The notes beneath the pieces were generated by a model that made no database searches, was not told the origin of the DNA, and saw nothing but the letters and a program-made list of their open reading frames with translations. Of a stretch of DNA of 64,000 nucleotides, positions 44,149 to 52,878 are shown one piece after another. Source of the DNA: Nitratiruptor tergarcus DSM 16512 (GTDB lineage Bacteria > Campylobacterota > Campylobacteria > Campylobacterales > Nitratiruptoraceae); the NCBI RefSeq assembly GCF_027946175.1, contig NZ_AP026671.1, forward strand, positions 1-64,000, read 5' to 3'. The number at the start of each line of letters is the position of its first letter. Positions within the stretch are counted from its first letter, which is position 1. The position numbers and the translations under genes were made by a program.

Positions 44149-45198
44149 TCAGCGCCCAATGGCAGTTGCTTTTTGTCTGTCTTTGCTATCGATCCAGATA
44201 TTTGGTACAGCACCACCAGGTGTTAAGAAGATTTTTGCATCTTTGTTGGTTTTAAGAGCTTCGTTGAATTTGCCCTGTACTTCAATCTGTTTGAGTTGCA
44301 AAAGCTCAGGTGTCACACTTTTTGCAATAGCAATGTTAGCCTGTGCTTTTGCCTTTGCTTCAATCATGATACGCTCTGCTTCACCTTGCGCACGAATCTT
44401 TTTCGCTTCTGCTTCACCTCTAGCTTGAGCAGCACGTTTTTCGGCTTCCTGTTTTGCTTTTTCTACTTCATACTTCATACGCTCAGCCTCTTGTTTTGCG
44501 ATTTGGACTCGCTCAATCTGATCTTTGATTTTTGGAGGAAGGTTGATTTCTCTGAGCTGCACTGATTCTAAAAAGACAGGCTTATTTTTGAAGCTATCTA
44601 TCTTTTTGCGGATCTCTTGCTCAATGAGTGCAGCAATTTCGTTTCGTTTAACTGGAAGTTCTTCAGCTTTATAACGACCTATGACATTACGTACAACTTC
44701 GCGTACAACTGCATTGATGAGTTTCTCTTCCCAGCTAAGACCCCATGTAGCAATAGTTTGTGGAGCATTTGCAGGATTGAGTCTGTATTGAACTGTCAAA
44801 TCAATGCTAACAGGAAGCCCTCTTGCATCAAGAACAGTAATAGCCGGTTTTTCGATAATGCCTTCGTTTATATTGCCAAACGAGGTATCACGCTCGCTCT
44901 TATAGTTAATGATACGTACCTTTGTATCTACTTTGATAATTTTTTGGATACCAGGTATGAAAAAGTGGATACCGGGTGCCAATGGAATAGGATCGAATTT
45001 TCCTGCTGTTACTTTAATACCAACTTCACCAGATTGGATAATAGTATAGGGCTTAGCAATGATGAAAAGTACTGCTATTGCTAAAATGACATATAAAATA
45101 GTTGCTTTTTTACTAAAATCTTTCAAAAATTGCGGAGCTTTATTGCCCCCATCATCATTCATCTTGTTTTTAAAATAGTCATTCAAATCTGCTGGCAT
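44149..45198 (-). CDS. SPFH/prohibitin-family membrane protein
   Basis: 349 residues. N-terminal cytosolic 30 residues, a membrane helix at about 32-52 (ATILYVILAIAVLFIIAKPY), the SPFH domain ('GEVGIKVTAGKFDPIPLAPG'), then a long charged coiled coil with repeated K/Q-AEAE-x-x runs (about 225-290). Prohibitin/HflK-like scaffolds organise membrane microdomains and restrain proteases such as FtsH. It lies downstream of ilvE in the same order I recall for C. jejuni. Confidence 0.85.
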   Translation of the reverse strand: MPADLNDYFKNKMNDDGGNKAPQFLKDFSKKATILYVILAIAVLFIIAKPYTIIQSGEVGIKVTAGKFDPIPLAPGIHFFIPGIQKIIKVDTKVRIINYKSERDTSFGNINEGIIEKPAITVLDARGLPVSIDLTVQYRLNPANAPQTIATWGLSWEEKLINAVVREVVRNVIGRYKAEELPVKRNEIAALIEQEIRKKIDSFKNKPVFLESVQLREINLPPKIKDQIERVQIAKQEAERMKYEVEKAKQEAEKRAAQARGEAEAKKIRAQGEAERIMIEAKAKAQANIAIAKSVTPELLQLKQIEVQGKFNEALKTNKDAKIFLTPGGAVPNIWIDSKDRQKATAIGR

Positions 45199-45207
45199 AG
45201 TGCCTCC

Positions 45208-46122
45208 TTAAATATATGTGAGCATATGTTCGTATGCTGGATTACGTCCATAGACGATATCAAAATAGGCTGTTTGCAGCTCTTTTGTCATTTCGCCTCT
45301 GCTGCCACTTCCAATAATACGCCCATCTACTTCACGAATAGGCGTAACCTCTGCAGCTGTTCCTGTAAAGAATGCTTCATCTGCAATATAGACTTCATCT
45401 CTTGTTACTCTTCTGCGCTCTACTGGAATCCCTTTTTCATGAGCGATTTTCAAGATAGTATCTTGTGTAATCGATTCAAGAGAGTTATCATTTGGAGGAC
45501 TTATAAGAACGCCATCACGTACAATAAAAAGGCATTCACCACTACCTTCAGCAACAAAACCCTCCTCATCAAGTAAGAGTGCTTCTTCATATCCTGCTAT
45601 TATTGCTTCATATTTTGCCATCTGGGAGTTAAGGTAGTTAGCAACCGCTTTTGCTTTACCCATAGTGGATTTAACGCTATTTCTTGCAAAAGAGCTTACT
45701 TTGACACGAATACCTTTTTCTAATCCTTCATCGCCAAGATATGCTCCCCATTTCCATGCTGCAATAGCAACTTCAACTGGTGCGTTAACATGGTAGAGTC
45801 CCATAACACCATAACCAAGATATATAAGAGGGCGAATATAGACATTGCCATCAAAACTGTTTTGACGAAGAAGCTCTATTTGCGCATTCTCTAACTCTTC
45901 AAGAGTATAGGGTACTTTAATTGCTGTAATTTTAGCTGAATTGAGTAGCCTCTTTGTGTGATCGCGCAGACGAAAGATAGCGAGTCCTTTTGCTGTTTTA
46001 TAGGCTCTTGTGCCTTCAAAAACGCCATTTCCATAATGGAGTGTATGGGTTAGAACATGCACTTTTGCATCGTCCCAAGGAACAAACTCTCCATTCATCC
46101 ATATATATTTCGCTTTTTCCAT
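45208..46122 (-). CDS. ilvE: Branched-chain amino acid aminotransferase
   Basis: 304 residues. Class IV fold: 'WMNGEFVPWDDAKVHVLTHT', 'HYGNGVFEGTRAYKT', PLP Lys in 'MGKAKAVANYLNSQMAK', 'DEEGFVAEGSGECLFIV' and 'DEAFFTGTAAEVTPIREVDG'. Final step of Val, Leu and Ile synthesis. Divergent from the aldehyde dehydrogenase gene. Confidence 0.95.
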   Translation of the reverse strand: MEKAKYIWMNGEFVPWDDAKVHVLTHTLHYGNGVFEGTRAYKTAKGLAIFRLRDHTKRLLNSAKITAIKVPYTLEELENAQIELLRQNSFDGNVYIRPLIYLGYGVMGLYHVNAPVEVAIAAWKWGAYLGDEGLEKGIRVKVSSFARNSVKSTMGKAKAVANYLNSQMAKYEAIIAGYEEALLLDEEGFVAEGSGECLFIVRDGVLISPPNDNSLESITQDTILKIAHEKGIPVERRRVTRDEVYIADEAFFTGTAAEVTPIREVDGRIIGSGSRGEMTKELQTAYFDIVYGRNPAYEHMLTYI

Positions 46123-46185
46123 GTTTGCAAAAATCCTTTAACATTTTATAAAGTGGATTTAAGTCTATCAAAATATAGGTTAAAT

Positions 46186-46191
46186 TATAAT
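46186..46191 (+). promoter_or_regulatory. -10 box of the aldehyde dehydrogenase operon
   Basis: TATAAT 29 bases before the ATG at 46220, in the 97-base gap divergent from ilvE; ribosome site GAGAGGAAG follows. Confidence 0.5.
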
Positions 46192-46219
46192 AATTAAAAA
46201 AGATAAATGAGAGGAAGCA

Positions 46220-47638
46220 ATGGAAGAGGCAAGAATCTATTTTGGATCAACTCCAGCGACAAAAGAGGAAAAAAGAGAGGTTCGCTCTCCATTTAATGAC
46301 AAGGTAGTATCGATTTATCCAGTTTGTAGTGCAGATGATGCACATAAAGCTTTAAAAATTGCGCAAGAGGCCTTTGCTAAACACAAAGACTCTCTTCTTA
46401 GTCAAAGGATCGCGTGGCTACGAGATGTAGCAAATAGGCTCAAAGAGCAAAAAGAGGAGTTTGCTCTTACTATCACCAAAGAGGTGGGAAAGCCGATTAG
46501 CTTTAGTAGGATAGAAGTACAAAGAGCAATCGAGACTATTGAGCTAAGTGCCGATTTTGCTACTTCTCTTGCGGGAGAAACAATTAATACTGATGCTACG
46601 CAAAGTGGCAGAAAAACGATGAGTTTTTATAAACGTGTACCTGTTGGTGTAGTGGTGGCAATCACGCCATTTAATTTTCCACTTAATCTCTCAGCCCATA
46701 AGCTTGCTCCTGCACTCGTTGCTGGTAATGCAGTAGTGTATAAACCAACTCCTGAAGCTCCTCTTACGGGCTATAAGCTTGCAAAACTTTTTATTGAGAG
46801 TAAATATGCTTTGCCTGATATGCTCAGTGTAGTTTATGGGGATGCAGAAGTGGGAAGTGCGTTAGTGCAAAGTGATATTCCAAGAAAGATAAGCTTTACA
46901 GGAAGTGTTCCCGTTGGAAAAATTATTATGAAAAACGCTGGAATAAAAAAGGTGAGTTTAGAGCTTGGCGGTAATGCAGCTACTTTTATAGATAAAGATG
47001 CAGATATTAAAACTGCAGCGAGTCGCTGCGCAGTAGGTGCCTTTGTCAATAGTGGGCAGGTGTGTATCAGTTTGCAGCGAATATATGTGCATGAAGATGT
47101 GTATGAGGAGTTTGCACAAGCGTTGGCCGAAGATACGAAAAAACTCAAAGTTGGTGATCCCTATGAGCCAGATACTTTTATGGGTCCACTTATCAATGAG
47201 GATGCAGCAATAAGGGCTCAGCGTTGGGTGCAAAGTGCAATAGAGCAAGGAGCAAAAGCTATCTTGGAAGGAAAAAGAGAGGGACGCTACTTCTATCCAG
47301 CTATTTTAGCTGATGTTACCGATGAGATGGAAATTGTTTGTGAAGAGGTTTTTGCGCCGATTGTAAGTCTTGTAAAAGTAAAAAATTATGAAGAGGCGAT
47401 AGTAAAAATGAATGACTCTCCGTATGGTTTACAGTTTTCGATCTTTACTAAAGATATAGAGTTGATCAAACGTTTTGTTGATGATGCTGAGGCTGGAGGA
47501 GTAGTAGTAAATGACATTCCAACGCTGCGTTTTGATATTCAGCCTTATGGGGGAGTAAAACTTTCAGGAATCGGGCGTGAAGGACCAAGATTTGCGCTCG
47601 AAGAGTATACAGAGCTTAAATCGGTGGTGATAGTATGA
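46220..47638 (+). CDS. NAD(P)-dependent aldehyde dehydrogenase
   Basis: 472 residues. 'AITPFNFPLNLSAHKLAPAL' near 148; 'FTGSVPVGKIIMKNAG' cofactor loop; general base Glu248 in 'VSLELGGNAAT'; nucleophile Cys282 in 'FVNSGQVCISLQR'; 'GEEVFAPIVSLV'-like stretch near 375. Resembles lactaldehyde/glycolaldehyde or non-phosphorylating GAPDH-type enzymes; substrate not readable. Overlaps the response regulator by four bases. Confidence 0.9.
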   Translation: MEEARIYFGSTPATKEEKREVRSPFNDKVVSIYPVCSADDAHKALKIAQEAFAKHKDSLLSQRIAWLRDVANRLKEQKEEFALTITKEVGKPISFSRIEVQRAIETIELSADFATSLAGETINTDATQSGRKTMSFYKRVPVGVVVAITPFNFPLNLSAHKLAPALVAGNAVVYKPTPEAPLTGYKLAKLFIESKYALPDMLSVVYGDAEVGSALVQSDIPRKISFTGSVPVGKIIMKNAGIKKVSLELGGNAATFIDKDADIKTAASRCAVGAFVNSGQVCISLQRIYVHEDVYEEFAQALAEDTKKLKVGDPYEPDTFMGPLINEDAAIRAQRWVQSAIEQGAKAILEGKREGRYFYPAILADVTDEMEIVCEEVFAPIVSLVKVKNYEEAIVKMNDSPYGLQFSIFTKDIELIKRFVDDAEAGGVVVNDIPTLRFDIQPYGGVKLSGIGREGPRFALEEYTELKSVVIV

Positions 47639-48885
47639 GACTCTTATTAATTGAAGATGACAGGTTTTATGCCAAACAGGTACAAGTCTTTTTGCGGGAG
47701 CGTTTGGGTTATGAAGTAGATGTTGTTCGCAGCTACGAAGAGTATAGAGAACTTCCTACGTTAGAGCCCTATAAATATGTTTTATTAGATATATTTTTAC
47801 ATGATTGTTTGGAGTGTGATCTTGTTGATGAGATAATTAAACAAAATAAACCGGTCATTGTCATAACCTCTTCAGAAGATCTCTCTATTTTTGATAGATA
47901 CAATAAAAAAAAGATAATTGACTATGTTATCAAAAATGATATGGTGCGGCTCGAATATCTTATAATGAAGCTAAAAATCTTAGCTTTTATGGAGCAGTAT
48001 GGTGTGCTTCTTGTAGAAGATTCGAATAGCTATCGCCGCTATCTGTACAATTTTTTTAAGATCTACTATCCCTATTCAAATATTATGGTAGCAGGTGATA
48101 CAAATGAGGCGCTCCAGATCTTAAATGAAAATGATGACTTTATCAAGCTTGTTGTGACAGATTATGTGCTTGGTAATAATACCAATGGTTTAGAACTGGT
48201 TAAAGAGATCCGTCGTAACTATCTCTTTGAAGATATTGCTGTCATTGCTTTGACAGGCCTCGATGTCAATAACATAATGACTCGCTTTTTAAAAAGTGGT
48301 GCTAACGACTTTTTACAAAAGAGTTTTTCAAACTTTGAATTTGTGTGCCGGGTTGATAATGTGATTAAATCACTTATTCAGTTTGAAGAGATTAAGAGTT
48401 TTGTTAATCGTGACTATCTTACAGGCTGCTTTAATAGACGCTATCTGTACGATGCAGGTCTGAAAATGTATCAGGTACTCAGGCGAGCTGAAAAACCTAT
48501 CTCTATTGCAATTTTTGATCTTGACCATTTTAAAAATCTCAATGATACCTATGGTCATACAGCTGGCGATAAAGTACTTAAAGACTTTTCAAGAATATTG
48601 CAAGAGAGTATCAGGGGCAGTGACTTTGTGGTGCGCTATGGTGGAGAAGAGTTTTTGATGTTTTTGGGATCCTGTGATGCGCAGATGGCAAAGCAGATAA
48701 TTGAAGAGAGGGTACGTAAAAGAGTGGAAAATCGCGTATTGCAGCTTGATGAGGGAGAGATACGCTACAACTTCTCTTGTGGAATATGTGATACAAGCTG
48801 TGCTGATAGTTTTGAAGATCTCATAAAAAAAGCTGATGAAAAACTCTATGAAGCTAAAAAGGTGCGAGGTATGACAGTTGCCTAA
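47635..48885 (+). CDS. Two-receiver response regulator with diguanylate cyclase domain
   Basis: 416 residues: REC1 (1-115, phospho-acceptor Asp52 in 'YVLLDIFLHD'), REC2 (about 122-240, Asp176 in 'LVVTDYVLGNN') and GGDEF (about 255-416). Active-site 'RYGGEEFLMFLG' is intact and preceded by RGSD, a proper RxxD inhibitory site five residues upstream. Should make cyclic di-GMP when phosphorylated and be product-inhibited. PleD-like layout. No histidine kinase adjacent; coupled to the aldehyde dehydrogenase gene. Confidence 0.93.
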   Translation: MRLLLIEDDRFYAKQVQVFLRERLGYEVDVVRSYEEYRELPTLEPYKYVLLDIFLHDCLECDLVDEIIKQNKPVIVITSSEDLSIFDRYNKKKIIDYVIKNDMVRLEYLIMKLKILAFMEQYGVLLVEDSNSYRRYLYNFFKIYYPYSNIMVAGDTNEALQILNENDDFIKLVVTDYVLGNNTNGLELVKEIRRNYLFEDIAVIALTGLDVNNIMTRFLKSGANDFLQKSFSNFEFVCRVDNVIKSLIQFEEIKSFVNRDYLTGCFNRRYLYDAGLKMYQVLRRAEKPISIAIFDLDHFKNLNDTYGHTAGDKVLKDFSRILQESIRGSDFVVRYGGEEFLMFLGSCDAQMAKQIIEERVRKRVENRVLQLDEGEIRYNFSCGICDTSCADSFEDLIKKADEKLYEAKKVRGMTVA

Positions 48886-49306
48886 GATTGCTATGAGTGC
48901 ATGCTTGGCTGGTGTGAATTGCCGCTATAATGGAAAAAATAAGAAAAACACAGAGCTATTAGAAAAACATAAAGAAGATGAGATTATACTCTTTTGTCCT
49001 GAAGATGCGGTGCTTGGTACTCCAAGAGAGACGATAGATATTGTTGAAGGTAGAGCCATTGGCAATGAGACGCAACAAGACTACACAGAGGCTATAGAAG
49101 AGCAAGCACAAAAATTTATAGCACAATATCCAAATATCGATACTATTTATTGTAAGAGCAAATCACCTAGTTGCGCTCTTTGCAGTGCAAAGATATTTGA
49201 TAAGAATAAAAATCTGTTACAATCTACTGGTACAGGTATATTTATACAAGAGTTGCAAAAGCACTATAAAAATGCAAAATTTATAGAAAAGGACGGAGAT
49301 GCTTGA
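48878..49306 (+). CDS. DUF523 protein
   Basis: 142 residues from TTG 48878, overlapping the cyclase by eight bases. 'AMSACLAGVNCRYNGKNKK' and 'YCKSKSPSCALCSAKIFDK' carry the conserved Cys of DUF523 (possible metal or thiol site); 'FCPEDAVLGTPRE' is the central motif. Function not established. Overlaps bcp by eight bases. Confidence 0.87.
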   Translation: MPKIAMSACLAGVNCRYNGKNKKNTELLEKHKEDEIILFCPEDAVLGTPRETIDIVEGRAIGNETQQDYTEAIEEQAQKFIAQYPNIDTIYCKSKSPSCALCSAKIFDKNKNLLQSTGTGIFIQELQKHYKNAKFIEKDGDA

Positions 49307-49769
49307 GATAGGTCAAAAAGCACCAGATTTTTGTCTACCCAACCAAGATGAGGTAGAGATCTGTTTGCAAGATCTCAAAGGAAAATGGGTGGTTCTCTAC
49401 TTTTATCCAAAAGATAATACACCAGGCTGTACTACAGAGGCTTTGGATTTTACTGCTCATCTTGAAGAGTTTGAAGAGCTTGGTGCAGTTGTTTTGGGAG
49501 TGAGTCCACAAGGGTGCGATTCTCATAAGCGTTTTATAGAAAAAAAAGATCTTAAAGTTACGCTTTTATGTGATGAAGAGATAGAAGTGCTTAAAAAGTA
49601 TGGCGCGTGGGGTATGAAAAAGATGTATGGGAAAGAGTATGAAGGGGTCATTCGCACAACTGTTTTAGTAGATCCACAAGGAAACGTTGCTTATATCTGG
49701 CCAAAGGTGAGAGTAAAGGGGCATGTTGAAAAAGTCTTAGAGAAACTTCGAGAGCTTATAGAAAATTAA
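49299..49769 (+). CDS. bcp: Thiol peroxidase, Bcp/PrxQ type
   Basis: 156 residues. 'LYFYPKDNTPGCTTEALDFT' holds the peroxidatic Cys; the resolving Cys five residues later in E. coli Bcp is replaced (Ala-Leu), so this is a 1-Cys-like form or uses another Cys (CDEE near 90). Reduces peroxides with thioredoxin. Last gene of the aldehyde dehydrogenase operon. Confidence 0.94.
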   Translation: MLEIGQKAPDFCLPNQDEVEICLQDLKGKWVVLYFYPKDNTPGCTTEALDFTAHLEEFEELGAVVLGVSPQGCDSHKRFIEKKDLKVTLLCDEEIEVLKKYGAWGMKKMYGKEYEGVIRTTVLVDPQGNVAYIWPKVRVKGHVEKVLEKLRELIEN

Positions 49770-49775
49770 GAAAAT

Positions 49776-49885
49776 TTTAGATAATATTAGCCGCCTTTTA
49801 TTACACACGCACTAATCCTTGATGGGTTGCGGCAAAGCCGTTGATGAGTGCGGAGGCAAAACCTCAATAAAACAAGGAGCTTTAC
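49776..49885 (+). promoter_or_regulatory. Leader region of rpsB
   Basis: An AT-rich promoter-like stretch (TAGATAATATTAG, about 49777-49789) is followed by two short hairpins: CGGC/GCCG (49830-49840) and GAGG/CCTC (49853-49865). GC content is well above the surroundings. Ribosomal protein operons such as rpsB-tsf are often feedback-controlled through such leaders. Confidence 0.4.
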
Positions 49886-50701
49886 ATGGTTACAATGAAA
49901 GATTTGCTAGAGTGTGGTGTACACTTCGGGCATCAGACAAGACGATGGAATCCAAAGATGAAGCCATATATCTTTGGTGTAAGAAAAAATATCCACATTA
50001 TTGACTTGCAAAAGACACTGCGCTACTTCCGTTATACATATAATGTAGTAAGAGATGCGGCAAAAGAGGGTAAAACAATTCTTTTTGTAGGAACGAAAAA
50101 ACAGGCGAAAAATGCCATTGAAGAGTATGCTAAGAAGTGTGGTATGCCTTATGTAAATGCAAGATGGCTTGGTGGTACTCTTACAAACTTCAACACTATT
50201 AGAAAATCAATTAGAAAACTCGAAATTATAGAAGATATGGAGAAAAATGGTCAAATTGACCTTCTTACAAAAAAAGAGGCATTAATGCTTCGCAGACGTA
50301 AAGAGAAATTAGAAAATTTTCTTGGCGGTATCCGCGATATGAAAAGACTTCCTGATATGCTTTTTATCATAGATGCAGTGAGAGAGCATATTGCTGTAAA
50401 AGAGGGAAATAAGCTTGGTATTCCTATTGTTGCGCCTCTTGATACCAACTGTGATCCAGACCTCATTGATTATCCAATTCCTGGAAATGATGATGCTATT
50501 AGAAGTATCCAGCTTTTCTGTAAAGAGATGGCTGAGGCTATAATCGAAGGAAAAGAGCTGAGAGAGCAAGAGTTAGAGGGTGAAGAGCAAGAAGAGGTAG
50601 CACCAGTAACAGAGGAAGAGAAGCAAGAGGTTATTGAAGAAGCAAGAGAAGAGATTGCAGCTGAAGAAGCTGGTGAAGAAGTTAAAGAGGAGGAGAAGTA
50701 A
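49886..50701 (+). CDS. rpsB: Ribosomal protein S2
   Basis: 271 residues. '[20 protein letters not shown]' start, '[19 protein letters not shown]', '[18 protein letters not shown]', '[21 protein letters not shown]'. A Glu-rich C-terminal extension (about 226-271) is longer than in E. coli. Overlaps tsf by one base. ATG preceded by AAGGAG. Confidence 0.97.
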   Translation: MVTMKDLLECGVHFGHQTRRWNPKMKPYIFGVRKNIHIIDLQKTLRYFRYTYNVVRDAAKEGKTILFVGTKKQAKNAIEEYAKKCGMPYVNARWLGGTLTNFNTIRKSIRKLEIIEDMEKNGQIDLLTKKEALMLRRRKEKLENFLGGIRDMKRLPDMLFIIDAVREHIAVKEGNKLGIPIVAPLDTNCDPDLIDYPIPGNDDAIRSIQLFCKEMAEAIIEGKELREQELEGEEQEEVAPVTEEEKQEVIEEAREEIAAEEAGEEVKEEEK

Positions 50702-51618
50702 TGGCAATTAGTGCTGCACAAGTTAAAGAACTCAGAGAGCGCACAGGCGCCGGTATGATGGATTGTAAAAAAGCGCTGCAAGAAGCAAATGGAGATATGG
50801 ATAAAGCGATAGAGATCCTTCGCAAAAAAGGTATTGCAAAAGCTGCGAAAAAAGCAGACAGAGTTGCAAGTGAAGGAACAATTGCAGTGCAAGTAAGCGA
50901 TGATTATAAGTGTGCAACCATTGTAGAAGTAAACTCTGAAACAGATTTCGTTGCACAAAATGAGAACTTTAAATCTTTGGTTGAACGAGTAAAAGGCCAT
51001 ATTGCCGAGAGTGCAGTAGAAAGCGTTGAAGAGCTTTATAAAACTCCGATTGACAATGTGATTTTTGAAGAGTACATGAAAGCAGAGATTGCAAAAATTG
51101 GTGAAAACATCGTTGTACGTCGATTTGACAAAATCTGTGTAGATGGACCAGGCGTTGTTAATGGATATCTCCATATGGGTGGAAAGATTGGTGTAATTGT
51201 TGCAGCAAGCTGCGATAAAGAAGAGGTATGCACTTCAATCAAAGATCTTTTAAAAGATGTTGCAATGCATATTGCTGCAATGAATCCAAAATATCTTGAT
51301 GAAGCAAGTATTCCAGTTGATGTGATTGAAAAAGAGAAAGAGATAGCTGCAGCGCAACTTGAAAAAGAGGGTAAACCTGCCAATATCATTGAAAAAATTA
51401 TTCCTGGAAAAATCAAGAAGTTTGTAGAAGAGAATACGCTTCTTGGGCAAAAGTTTGTAAAAGATGATAAAAAAAGTGTAAAACAAGTGATCGATGAAGC
51501 TGCTAAAGCAGCAGGTGGAACTGCAAAAATTATCGGTTTTATTCGCTATGAACTTGGTGAAGGAATCGAGAAAAAAGAGGAAGATTTCGCAGCAGAAGTT
51601 GCTGCACAGATGAAGTGA
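50701..51618 (+). CDS. tsf: Elongation factor Ts
   Basis: 305 residues. N-terminal UBA-like 'VKELRERTGAGMMDCKKALQ', 'EANGDMDKAIEILRKKGIAK', then 'EVNSETDFVAQNENFKSL' and 'DVAMHIAAMNPKYLDE'. Exchanges GDP for GTP on EF-Tu. A little longer than E. coli (283), with the extra length in the core. One-base overlap with rpsB. Confidence 0.97.
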   Translation: MAISAAQVKELRERTGAGMMDCKKALQEANGDMDKAIEILRKKGIAKAAKKADRVASEGTIAVQVSDDYKCATIVEVNSETDFVAQNENFKSLVERVKGHIAESAVESVEELYKTPIDNVIFEEYMKAEIAKIGENIVVRRFDKICVDGPGVVNGYLHMGGKIGVIVAASCDKEEVCTSIKDLLKDVAMHIAAMNPKYLDEASIPVDVIEKEKEIAAAQLEKEGKPANIIEKIIPGKIKKFVEENTLLGQKFVKDDKKSVKQVIDEAAKAAGGTAKIIGFIRYELGEGIEKKEEDFAAEVAAQMK

Positions 51619-51672
51619 GGCAAAAAGCCAAAGGCTTTTTAGAAGGACAACTGCTTGTCCTTCGTGCCTCAC
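51615..51672 (+). terminator. Compound hairpin at the end of tsf
   Basis: A closing stem GTGAGGC (51615-51621) / GCCTCAC (51666-51672) encloses two hairpins: AAAAAGCC/GGCTTTTT (51622-51640, loop AAA) and GAAGGACAA/TTGTCCTTC (51642-51663, loop CTGC). Together they form a three-way junction containing the tsf stop codon. The first hairpin, with its T-run, is a standard intrinsic terminator; the rest is unusual. Confidence 0.65.
51627..51664 (+). repeat. 38-base structured repeat, copy 1
   Basis: Matches copy 2 at 51851-51888 in 36 of 38 positions. Contains one arm of a terminator hairpin and the whole GAAGGACAA/TTGTCCTTC hairpin. Both differences (A/G at position 4, T/C in the second loop) lie in loops, so the stems are preserved in both copies. 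Confidence 0.75.
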
Positions 51673-51850
51673 TGAAACCTGCGACTATATGCGAGCCCGA
51701 AATTCAAAGAATTTCGTGAGCGAGCATAGGAGCAGGTAGGTTACCTTGAAGCAAAGCAAATGAGTGAAACGAATACAGCTTTGCGGTTATAAAATAAGCA
51801 GAAGAGCTATGTTTATGGTTATTGAAAAAAACATAAAGAGGCGAACTGAA
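51673..51850 (+). other. Hairpin-rich spacer between the two repeats
   Basis: No open frame. Hairpins: CGAAATTC/GAATTTCG (51698-51716, loop AAA) nested in an imperfect long stem bounded by CCTGC (51678-51682) and GCAGG (51732-51736); and GCAAAGC (51751-51757) / GCTTTGC (51778-51784). Looks like a structured RNA or a repetitive extragenic element rather than random sequence. Confidence 0.45.
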
Positions 51851-51888
51851 GCCGAAGGCTTTTTAGAAGGACAACCGCTTGTCCTTCG
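51851..51888 (+). repeat. 38-base structured repeat, copy 2
   Basis: Second copy, 50 bases before the ABC ATPase gene. AAGCC/GGCTT and GAAGGACAA/TTGTCCTTC hairpins are both kept. It could terminate a transcript or form part of the ATPase mRNA leader. Confidence 0.75.
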
Positions 51889-51937
51889 CACCTTCTTTGT
51901 AAATTATGTATTTTTCCCAAAAAAATAAAGGGAATGT

Positions 51938-52585
51938 ATGACTCTTTTAGAAGCAACAAATATCTCCCACTCATTTGATTATCCACTTTTTGATGATGTT
52001 AATATTAAACTCCATGCTCAAGAGAGTATTGCAGTAGTAGGAGTGAGTGGTAGTGGAAAATCGACACTGCTGCATATTCTCTCTACCCTTTTAGCTCCCA
52101 AGCAAGGAAGTGTAAAGCTTTTTGGTCAGGAGATATATACAAAGAATACGCAAAAGCAGCTTTTGCATATCAGACGTTACAAGATTGGTATAGTGTTTCA
52201 GTCTCACTATCTCTTTAAGGGATTTAGCGCTAAAGAAAATATTGAAGTTTCTTCACTTCTAGTCAATCATCCTATTGATGAAGAGATTATAAAAGCTTTT
52301 GGAATTGAGAGAGTATTAGAAAAAAGAGTTACTGAGCTTAGTGGAGGAGAGCAGCAAAGAGTAAGTATTGCAAGAGTATTGACAAAAAGACCAAAGATTC
52401 TCTTTGCCGATGAGCCTACAGGAAATTTAGATAAAAAGACTGCTGGTGCAGTTATGGATGTACTATTTCACTATGTGCAGGATAATGATGCAGCGCTTTT
52501 TCTCGTAACACACGACTTACAACTTGCACAAAGTTGTAGCAAAGTATATAGACTCGAGGATTTGAGGCTCAAAAGCCTCCAGTAG
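51938..52585 (+). CDS. ABC transporter ATPase, LolD/MacB-like
   Basis: 215 residues. Walker A 'GVSGSGKSTLLHILSTLLAP'; Q loop 'IGIVFQSHYLFKGFSAKENI'; signature 'ELSGGEQQRVSIARVLTKRP'; Walker B 'ILFADEPTGNLDKKT'; H loop 'LVTHDLQ'. The pattern fits LolD-type lipoprotein-release or MacB-type ATPases. No permease gene is adjacent, so it must work with one encoded elsewhere. Position after rpsB-tsf matches what I recall in C. jejuni. Confidence 0.9.
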   Translation: MTLLEATNISHSFDYPLFDDVNIKLHAQESIAVVGVSGSGKSTLLHILSTLLAPKQGSVKLFGQEIYTKNTQKQLLHIRRYKIGIVFQSHYLFKGFSAKENIEVSSLLVNHPIDEEIIKAFGIERVLEKRVTELSGGEQQRVSIARVLTKRPKILFADEPTGNLDKKTAGAVMDVLFHYVQDNDAALFLVTHDLQLAQSCSKVYRLEDLRLKSLQ

Positions 52586-52605
52586 ATTTTAAAGATCTAC
52601 TTTTT
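52582..52605 (+). terminator. Intrinsic terminator of the ABC ATPase gene
   Basis: GTAGAT (52582-52587) pairs with ATCTAC (52595-52600), loop TTTAAAG, followed by TTTTT (52601-52605). The stem begins in the gene's last codons. It overlaps the 3' end of the minus-strand small gene. A second hairpin, GAGGCT/AGCCTC, lies just upstream inside the coding end. Confidence 0.65.
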
Positions 52606-52686
52606 AAGGTTGAAACCGATCCACATCAATGATGAAGTCCCCATTAATGCAGCATATACAACTCCAAGAATTTCAGATGGTGCCAT
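52597..52686 (-). CDS. 29-residue predicted membrane peptide
   Basis: Reads MAPSEILGVVYAALMGTSSL then MWIGFNLKK. One hydrophobic helix with a Lys-Lys end, so a single-span membrane peptide, C-terminus probably cytoplasmic. A perfect ribosome site TAAGGAGAAATT precedes the ATG on the minus strand, which is strong support for translation. Could be a small subunit of a membrane complex, in the manner of CydX- or CcoQ-like peptides, but it matches none I know. Confidence 0.55.
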   Translation of the reverse strand: MAPSEILGVVYAALMGTSSLMWIGFNLKK

Positions 52687-52743
52687 AATTTCTCCTTATT
52701 TTATTTATTAATAATTCAATAAGAGCTATGCTTTTGCCTTATT

Positions 52744-52755
52744 GATAGTACTATC
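52744..52755. promoter_or_regulatory. Palindrome upstream of the 29-residue gene
   Basis: A perfect 12-base palindrome (half site GATAGT) lies 58 bases before the small gene's ATG in an AT-rich gap of 192 bases (52687-52878), next to a TATATA-rich stretch that could be its -10. Candidate operator; no other feature found in the gap. Confidence 0.3.
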
Positions 52756-52878
52756 CTATATAAATATAAATAAAATTAATCTTAATTTATTGAGAATGTA
52801 GAAGAATTTGGAGTTTTTATGCTCTTTATAGCATTTTTGATAAGAAAAATTTCTTTTATCGATGAAGTTTTTTGAACA

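Noticed and set aside
43564-44226. A 220-codon plus-strand frame opposite hisIE
   Set aside because: Cys/Phe/Leu-rich antisense product without motifs; hisIE is unambiguous.
50470-51174. A 234-codon minus-strand frame opposite rpsB/tsf
   Set aside because: Spans the junction of two certain ribosomal/elongation genes and has antisense-like composition.
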